Assembly (NCBI RefSeq): GCF_022180385.2
Contig: NZ_BQME02000002.1
Location: 992,001 to 1,056,000 of the forward strand
Direction of reading: 5' to 3'
DNA length: 64,000 nucleotides
DNA from: Paenibacillus sp. L3-i20
GTDB taxonomy: Bacteria; Bacillota; Bacilli; Paenibacillales; Paenibacillaceae
Both the position numbers and the translations under genes were made by a program. Positions 58,455 to 64,000 of the stretch are shown here, in pieces. Below the pieces are notes generated by a model. The model searched no databases. It saw only the letters and a list, made by a program, of their open reading frames with translations, and was not told the DNA's origin. Position 1 is the stretch's first letter. Each line of letters starts with the position of its first letter.

Positions 58455-59852
58455 CTATTTACTGGCACCTGTTTCTTTATTAGCATTCAATTGCACATAA
58501 GAATCACGAATATAGTCTAAAGATTCCGTATGTTTAATGACATTGTTACCAAGCGTAACTAGGGTGCAAATCATTATAATTATAAGACCAATTTTCCGAA
58601 GTTTCCCACTTTTCAATCCCATTATGAAGGATGCTGCGAGCAGGAATATTGCAAATAAATAATGGCCAGCATACAAATAAAGATCATAATTAAATGTTGC
58701 AAGTCCGTATCCAACTACGATATGCAATGCAATTGCAAAGCCAATATATACCGCTAACATCCAGGCTTGTTTTGTTCGAATACCACGTATGAAACCAGCT
58801 ATTGCGAGCCCAAGTAATACGAAACCGATAATGGTCACATAAAGCGGATATGGAACTGAAAGATTGGTCGTAAATGCGACAATACCTGGATCGAGCAGCA
58901 CCATCTCTGGCGACAATACAGGGCTAATAAAGAGCATATAAATGGACTTCCAATGATGAGAAAGCGAAAAAGAAGCAACATAAGAAAATCCACCATTTGA
59001 TAGTCCCTGCTGTACATTATTGAACCATGATTTCCCATCGAACAATAACAGCTGTAGTCCTGAAAATAAGACAACTAATATTGCAGAATATACCATTACA
59101 CGAACGATTGGACGTACCATTTCTGATTTTGTTTTTTTATAAAGTGATACAAACATTGCACCGAAGTAAGTTGCGATATTTGTCGAAGTAATGGCAAAAT
59201 TAAGAAATGCTAGAACTGCCATTGACCAATAATTATGTTTACTAGTCATCTCGCCATAAGCCAAATATACAACGGATATGATAATGACAAATTGCGCGTA
59301 TGCATATGAGTCTGGGATTAGAGCGGAAAATACGGAGTACGAGCTTACACCAAAAAATGCTGCGAACGATAAAGGAAGTGCAAATCCACTTTGACCCAAT
59401 TGTTCTCCTCTTCTACGCAAATAATAATAAAGTAGTACGACGCAAAATGCGTTAAGTGCGCTTTGCAGCACTAGGAAAAACAGGTTGCCCCCTGCTTGCT
59501 CAGCCACCTTGGCCAAACTTCCTGCCAATAAATTCGCAATAGGATGGATAACAGTAACATTAGAGTAGCCATAATAAAACGATGGATCGAAATTAAATAA
59601 GTTAAGCGTAAATGGAGCTCCGTAAAATGGACTAAACTTGGAGAGTACTGCTGAATTTTGATCAATATAAGTTACGTAAGGCATATTTAAAAATATATAA
59701 AAGGCGGAAAAACAAAAAAGTAACAGCGCAGCAACTACATTATCCTTGCTGTTGTGAAATAAGTAAGCAGCAAATGAAGAATAGCTACTGCGTTCATTTG
59801 GATTCATTAAATGACCCATTTCAATGGCCCACTCCTCTTCTCTCTCATTCAA
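58455..59852 (-). CDS. Polytopic membrane protein, possible GT-C glycosyltransferase
   Basis: The 465-aa protein has about 11 membrane helices. The first extracytoplasmic loop (YVTYIDQNSAVLSKF) carries an Asp in the place used for catalysis by GT-C transferases, and the long loop with PFYGAPFTLNLFNFDPSFYYG follows. It overlaps the UbiA gene by 8 bp at its start, which suggests coupling to a polyprenyl-phosphate sugar donor. ATG at 59852 overlaps the upstream stop; another ATG at 59819 follows GAGGAG. The family could not be named with certainty. Confidence 0.55.
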   Translation of the reverse strand: MNEREEEWAIEMGHLMNPNERSSYSSFAAYLFHNSKDNVVAALLLFCFSAFYIFLNMPYVTYIDQNSAVLSKFSPFYGAPFTLNLFNFDPSFYYGYSNVTVIHPIANLLAGSLAKVAEQAGGNLFFLVLQSALNAFCVVLLYYYLRRRGEQLGQSGFALPLSFAAFFGVSSYSVFSALIPDSYAYAQFVIIISVVYLAYGEMTSKHNYWSMAVLAFLNFAITSTNIATYFGAMFVSLYKKTKSEMVRPIVRVMVYSAILVVLFSGLQLLLFDGKSWFNNVQQGLSNGGFSYVASFSLSHHWKSIYMLFISPVLSPEMVLLDPGIVAFTTNLSVPYPLYVTIIGFVLLGLAIAGFIRGIRTKQAWMLAVYIGFAIALHIVVGYGLATFNYDLYLYAGHYLFAIFLLAASFIMGLKSGKLRKIGLIIIMICTLVTLGNNVIKHTESLDYIRDSYVQLNANKETGASK

Positions 59853-60762
59853 AAATAGCCATTATAATAACTGAAACTATAGCATATAAAATAACTGTGA
59901 TCATTATTGGCTTGTCCTCTAACAAAACCTTGTCAGGTGCGCCGCCTTTTTGCTCCATATGAATCAAATAAAGATAACGGAAGATGCCATACAGAACAAA
60001 CGGTATCGTCCACATCAGATGAATCGTACGACCTGAAGTAAAAGTAAATAAGGAGTAGCAAATAATCGTTGAAGCTGCAACTATTCCTAAAAGTTGATCT
60101 AGCAAGGCTACTGAATATTGACTTAGTACCTTACGATGCGCTTCACTATTTGATTCAAGAAGGATGAGTTCATGTCTTCTTTTTCCTATTGCTAGAAATA
60201 ATGACAGAAGCATCGTACAAAGTAGAAACCATGGCGTAAATGGAACCTGGATAACTAGTCCGCCTGCCAACGCACGAAGGACAAATCCTGCAGCTATAAG
60301 CATAATGTCTATAATAACGACATGTTTAAGAACGAGTGAGTACAACATGTTTATTACAAAATAAATGAACAGAACAACACTAAATAATGGCTCTAATAAC
60401 AACGACACGAGTAATGAACCAATAAGCAGCACAGCTCCAAATGCTAAAGCCAACTTAGGATTCAACCTGCCCGAGGCTATTGGCCGGAACCTCTTTGTCT
60501 CATGCAATCGATCTGCTTCACGATCTACATAATCATTCATAATATAAACTGTCCCAGAAACGAAACAAAAAAGAATAAATGCGATCGTCGAATTAATGAC
60601 TGATTCAGCATTTATATGTTGAAAAGAAAACAGGAGCGCAGCGAATAAAAGCAAATTTTTGGTCCATTGTTTAGGTCTTAATTGACGTATAAGCAGTTGA
60701 ATTGTATTCGCCAAAGGTTCTGCACCTTGCTCAACAGCCAGCTCCCTACTGAAATTTTTCAT
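59845..60762 (-). CDS. UbiA-family prenyltransferase (decaprenyl-phosphate phosphoribosyltransferase-like)
   Basis: This protein of about 305 aa has nine membrane helices and the two UbiA Asp-rich motifs: NDYVDREADRLHETKRFRPI (about residues 76-95) and a second region near LFLAIGKRRHELILLE (about 190-205). The RPKQWTKN start and the GKRRHE context match the decaprenyl-phosphate phosphoribosyltransferase group, which transfers phosphoribose to polyprenyl phosphate. The ATG at 60762 lies 9 nt after GGTGA; an upstream ATG at 60771 is possible. It forms a pair with the polytopic protein downstream. Confidence 0.8.
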   Translation of the reverse strand: MKNFSRELAVEQGAEPLANTIQLLIRQLRPKQWTKNLLLFAALLFSFQHINAESVINSTIAFILFCFVSGTVYIMNDYVDREADRLHETKRFRPIASGRLNPKLALAFGAVLLIGSLLVSLLLEPLFSVVLFIYFVINMLYSLVLKHVVIIDIMLIAAGFVLRALAGGLVIQVPFTPWFLLCTMLLSLFLAIGKRRHELILLESNSEAHRKVLSQYSVALLDQLLGIVAASTIICYSLFTFTSGRTIHLMWTIPFVLYGIFRYLYLIHMEQKGGAPDKVLLEDKPIMITVILYAIVSVIIMAIFE

Positions 60763-60880
60763 GTAAAACATTCACCATCCAAGTCTATATTTATACAAGC
60801 CTATATTGTACCCTATACGAGCAATTGATACAATAATGTTTAAGGTTACCAACGAGAACCATCCAAACCCTGTAAGCATC

Positions 60881-61993
60881 ATGAGGAGGCCTACGCCTAT
60901 CAATATTATTAAACAGAAGGATCGCCTTGAGCTTGAGGCAAAGTTGCCTACAATGCCTTGGTATATTGAACAATTTATTAATTATAAGCTGCCTGACCTT
61001 TCCCCTTCTTCTCTTGTTGAGTATATGAGAGATTACGAAACGTTTATGAAGTGGATGATGGGTGAAGGGCTCACAGAAGCACGAACACTTAAAGATATTA
61101 CTCTATTGGAACTAGAAACTTTACGAATGGAGAGCATCGACAATTATCGGATGTTTCTCTCAACTTATAAGCCAGAACGAAACAATCGAACGACGATTTC
61201 ACGGAAACTATCTTCTCTAAGGTCACTATTTCATTATTTGAGCCAAATAGCTGAGGACGAGCAATTTTACCCCTTATTGAAACGTAATGTCATGGCAAAA
61301 GTTACGATTAAACGTACACATAAGCCGAAGGACACAGCCGCCAAGCTCGAAGGAAAGTTGCTTCAAGAGGAAGAAATCGCGGAATTTTTAGATTACATAC
61401 GAGTACATTACGGTACTGATATTGTCAAAAACAAACAGGCACTCTTTTCTTACGAACTCAATATGACACGTGATGCATGTATGATAAGCTTTATTCTTCA
61501 CTCCGGGCTTCGTGTTTCTGAATTAGTTAATTTGAATGTGGAAGATATCGATATGAAGAAGAAGCTATGTTATGTATTTCGAAAAGGTAAAAACGACGAC
61601 ACGTTTAAAACTCCGGTCTACTTCCGCCAAGAAGCGATTGAAGATCTTACTGCATATTTAGCTTTACGTGATATTCGCTACAAGGCTCCAAAACGAGAAA
61701 AAGCACTTTTTCTAGCTATTGCAAATGGGAAAAACGAAGGTTCTCGTATGACGAAACGTGCGATCCAAGCAATGGTGCTTAAATATGCAAAGCGGTTCGG
61801 CAAGCCGTACCTTTCCGTTCATAAGCTCAGACACTCCTTTGCAACAGATTATTATTTGCAAAATGATATTTACAAAACTCAGGAGCAGCTTGGCCATGCT
61901 TCACCAGAAACAACACAAATTTACGCTCACCTCACAGATAAGACGATGGCTGAAGCGATTGATCGAAGAAACAAAGAAGGCAAGCAGGATTAG
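60881..61993 (+). CDS. xerS: Tyrosine recombinase XerS
   Basis: From the first ATG the product is 370 aa. It has a SAM-like core-binding domain (about residues 22-130; LVEYMRDYETFMKWMM) and the catalytic domain with all tyrosine-recombinase residues: Arg in HSGLRVSELVNL, Lys in FRKGKNDD, HKLRHSFATD, GHASPETTQ and the Tyr nucleophile in IYAHLTDK. MPWYIEQFINYKLP is typical of XerS, the single-recombinase form that resolves chromosome dimers. AGGAGG lies directly after this ATG, so true initiation may be at ATC 60899; see findings. A terminator overlaps the stop. Confidence 0.86.
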   Translation: MRRPTPINIIKQKDRLELEAKLPTMPWYIEQFINYKLPDLSPSSLVEYMRDYETFMKWMMGEGLTEARTLKDITLLELETLRMESIDNYRMFLSTYKPERNNRTTISRKLSSLRSLFHYLSQIAEDEQFYPLLKRNVMAKVTIKRTHKPKDTAAKLEGKLLQEEEIAEFLDYIRVHYGTDIVKNKQALFSYELNMTRDACMISFILHSGLRVSELVNLNVEDIDMKKKLCYVFRKGKNDDTFKTPVYFRQEAIEDLTAYLALRDIRYKAPKREKALFLAIANGKNEGSRMTKRAIQAMVLKYAKRFGKPYLSVHKLRHSFATDYYLQNDIYKTQEQLGHASPETTQIYAHLTDKTMAEAIDRRNKEGKQD

Positions 61994-62033
61994 CGCAAAT
62001 TATTGCGTTTACATCCTCTTGCCTTCTTTTCTT
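61976..62033 (+). terminator. Terminator overlapping the xerS stop codon
   Basis: GAAGGCAAG (61976-61984) pairs with CTTGCCTTC (62018-62026), with AGGAT/ATCCT and CGCAA/TTGCG extending the stem inward, and a T-run follows on the plus strand. The left arm lies inside the last xerS codons. Confidence 0.82.
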
Positions 62034-62067
62034 ATGTACAGCCCAATTGGAGCTGTATGCTGGAACC

Positions 62068-62589
62068 TTATAATTGCATATCAACTGAAGAAATGCCCTC
62101 TTCAACTGCAAATTCGAAATCTTCGATGTCATACACTTGAACTGGAACTTCTGCTTCGATTAGTATTTCTTGAAATTCATATTGATCCGAAAGGAGTGGA
62201 GTATTTAGCCGTAAGGCAGTTAATAAAAGTTCCGTTTCAATGGGATCAAATATCTCTCCGTATTGCGCATTGTCTACAGCATGAATGACGGTGAATTGTA
62301 TCATTTCATCGAGAAGCAGTGGTGAGCTTTCTCGCCAAGGCATTTGCAGCGCTTTTTCAATTTTTTTACGATTCAAAGCGTTCTCAAAAAAAGTAATTAA
62401 TTCATTAATTTTCGACTTCACATGACTATCATCATCAGGATCTTCCATTACAGGATCAGAGCTTTCTCTCATCTCATAAAGTTCAGCAATTGATGAATAG
62501 GGTATAACGTATTCAACAGGACGACTTGGCACAAGAAGATGTCCATACGTAGCAATCATTACTGCCTCTATTACAAACCGTCGCCGCAT
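62068..62589 (-). CDS. Conserved Paenibacillaceae-type hypothetical protein
   Basis: This 173-aa protein begins MRRRFVIEAVMIATYGHLLV and continues with PVEYVIPYSSIAELYE, a helical central part and a final acidic segment (VQVYDIEDFEFAVEEGIS). Similar Paenibacillus proteins are sometimes labelled ADP-heptose synthase, but no nucleotidyltransferase HxGH motif is visible, so I do not accept that function. The ATG at 62589 follows GGGGGAAACACC; the open frame goes 11 codons further without a ribosome binding site. Confidence 0.7.
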   Translation of the reverse strand: MRRRFVIEAVMIATYGHLLVPSRPVEYVIPYSSIAELYEMRESSDPVMEDPDDDSHVKSKINELITFFENALNRKKIEKALQMPWRESSPLLLDEMIQFTVIHAVDNAQYGEIFDPIETELLLTALRLNTPLLSDQYEFQEILIEAEVPVQVYDIEDFEFAVEEGISSVDMQL

Positions 62590-62740
62590 GGTGTTTCCCC
62601 CTATCTCTAAACGTACATACATACGCCTCCATATTATTATACATTATAATAATGTTCAGCGAGATAGACATCTGACCATTATTCCAATGTAGCATTTAAT
62701 TATTACTTTACATGAATGGGTACCTCATTTGTTATATGCT

Positions 62741-64000
62741 TTATGGCGACTTCTTGCGCATCCGCTCTAGCCAACTTTTGTATTTATTAATCTTATCATC
62801 GGTTGGATCTTCATTGCCATAGCGAGCCTCTTCATAGGTAGTAATAAAATCTTCAAGCTCATTGGAATGGGAACGATCATTTGGATTCGTCACTGCAAGT
62901 TCTGCTGCAATTTCTCTAGGTGTTGAATACGCATTAAATGAATAACCGTTATGAACCTTTTTCTTTAACCATTCTTTATACAAATAACGTACTCGCACCC
63001 CGTTCGTCGTTAAATCGTTCCAACCCACCTCTTTTATTTTTCTATTAGAAAAATAAGTTCCACTTAATTTTTTACGCCATTTCGAAGTATGAAGTAAACT
63101 TTCAACTTCATCTTTATAATCACTATCATCCCTGTTATTTCCATATTGCTTTTCTAATAGCTTCGCTCTAATTAATTGAATAATACGAAAGACTACCTTA
63201 ATCGACTTGTAAAGAATAGCTACTACTATTAAAGCAATAATAATTGTCCCAAGGAACAATATAATATTGTTAAAAATAGTCCAAAAAATTGAAGGCACTT
63301 TAGACTCTGTGGATGGAAGTATAAAGTCCGGTGCAAGTAATTCTGCTTCCGGTGGAGTTTCAGGTTCGTCACGATTAGAGCGATTTAATAAAGCTCGCAA
63401 AATCTCTTTCAACTTCTCACCCAGCCAGGCTTGAGCTTGAAGAAACATAGAAATACATATAATTAATATCGTTAATAAACCAATTAAGGTCCGATTTCGC
63501 CTTCTAGAAATGATCGTTGCCCTATTGTTACGAGTCTCTACCAATTCTTTAGCGAAATGTCTTTCGTTTGTAAGGATAATATAAAAAATAATTGCAATGA
63601 TAGCTCCGACATTTAGTAGATTAGGATATATAACTAGTAGCTCATCAACTATTATAAAATTTAGTGGTTGAACAATTATGTAAACAACAATACAACCAAA
63701 CATAAATGGTGATTCCGCCAACTTGTCATAACCACGCTTATGTTGTAAATAACCTCTGTCTGCTATGTAGCAAACTACTAAGCTACTTAGCAGTATTGGA
63801 ATAGTCAAAAATTTTGATACCGACAAAAAAACTATGATACTACTATGAGCAACACCTAATACAACAGCTGTCATTATTCTAGATATCATGCGAGTTTGAA
63901 CTTTATTACGATAGATGACAGCAGGTGCGAGGAATACTAACGGCAGAGTAACAATCCAGCCTACAATTGAAGTTGCTGGAAGTAAGTTCAGAGCTGTAAT
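62741..64000 (-). CDS. DUF4129-like membrane protein, 5' end beyond the window
   Basis: The frame is open from the TAA at 62741 to the window end, encoding at least 419 aa with no start visible; the internal ATG at 63889 is not the start, since 37 more in-frame codons (including a hydrophobic helix) precede it. At least six membrane helices are followed by a cytosolic or external C-terminal domain resembling DUF4129 (RYLYKEWLKKKVHNGYSF, STPREIAAEL, YEEARYGNED). In transglutaminase-like operons DUF4129 domains sit beside a protease-like core, so the missing N-terminus may be important. Confidence 0.72.
   Translation of the reverse strand: MTALNLLPATSIVGWIVTLPLVFLAPAVIYRNKVQTRMISRIMTAVVLGVAHSSIIVFLSVSKFLTIPILLSSLVVCYIADRGYLQHKRGYDKLAESPFMFGCIVVYIIVQPLNFIIVDELLVIYPNLLNVGAIIAIIFYIILTNERHFAKELVETRNNRATIISRRRNRTLIGLLTILIICISMFLQAQAWLGEKLKEILRALLNRSNRDEPETPPEAELLAPDFILPSTESKVPSIFWTIFNNIILFLGTIIIALIVVAILYKSIKVVFRIIQLIRAKLLEKQYGNNRDDSDYKDEVESLLHTSKWRKKLSGTYFSNRKIKEVGWNDLTTNGVRVRYLYKEWLKKKVHNGYSFNAYSTPREIAAELAVTNPNDRSHSNELEDFITTYEEARYGNEDPTDDKINKYKSWLERMRKKSP

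Noticed and set aside
61758..62288. Plus-strand 176-aa frame overlapping the end of xerS
   Set aside because: It shares the DNA of the conserved recombinase active site in another frame and runs antisense to the next gene.
1..64000. CRISPR array, prophage, rRNA or tRNA genes
   Set aside because: No regularly spaced repeats, phage structural genes, or RNA gene signatures were seen on either strand; tRNA detection by eye is limited and would need a tRNAscan run.

Overview
The window is AT-rich chromosomal DNA from a spore-forming Bacillales bacterium, most likely Paenibacillaceae. The supporting genes are a YeeI-type YebC/PmpR protein, a CccA-like membrane-anchored cytochrome c, a YkkCD guanidinium exporter behind a guanidine-I riboswitch, a SleB/CwlJ-type spore cortex hydrolase, a CD3324-type small HTH protein, a YdjO-type zinc ribbon, an XerS-type recombinase and AGGAGG-like ribosome binding sites throughout. 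No rRNA, tRNA, CRISPR array or prophage was seen. The organism assignment is inference from gene content.

Region 1 (1-6.2 kb) holds a putative lipoprotein, a serine hydrolase, the cytochrome, a YfiT/DinB protein, a WYL regulator with an alpha-alpha-toroid protein, and yeeI.

Region 2 (6.2-27 kb) is an accessory region in which essentially every gene lies on the minus strand. It holds short, mostly unrelated genes, many with their own ribosome binding site: GNAT acetyltransferases, VOC and cupin proteins, a methyltransferase, HAD and histidine phosphatases, AlkD, PaiB, PhzF, SMI1, HXXEE, a nucleotidyltransferase, several lipoproteins and many 50-180 aa membrane proteins. It also carries decay scars: a frameshifted membrane gene, a membrane-anchored gene interrupted by an amber codon, an acetyltransferase lacking its N-terminus directly behind a bare lipoprotein signal peptide, and a C-terminal remnant that still has its terminator.

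Region 3 (27-35.8 kb) has a divergent APH-like kinase, an intact IS1182-family element (28.1-29.9 kb) ending 12 bp after an ABC-F gene, an AraC regulator, a MarR/DHA2 efflux operon and two small genes around a shared terminator.

Region 4 (35.8-44.5 kb) has an EamA transporter with a repeat-rich leader, an unassigned structured RNA candidate, a short-form pyruvate kinase divergent from an AraC regulator across a doubled palindrome, a molybdopterin oxidoreductase, a 2-hydroxyacid dehydrogenase, a membrane-anchored PstS-like protein and an unlisted 48-aa basic protein.

Region 5 (44.5-64 kb) looks more like core genome. It includes an MBOAT acyltransferase with an SGNH-like/polysaccharide-deacetylase fusion (cell-surface glycan modification), a CDF transporter, a membrane zincin candidate, a ClC channel, a radical SAM/SPASM enzyme, the riboswitch-controlled ykkCD operon, a lactonase, a DsbA-like protein, a cortex hydrolase, a UbiA/polytopic membrane pair, xerS, and a DUF4129-like protein cut by the window edge. 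The clearest functional system is guanidine sensing and export at 54.4-55.3 kb. The least explained elements are the RNA candidate at 37.16-37.34 kb, the EamA leader repeats, and a recurring type of tiny one-helix membrane protein.
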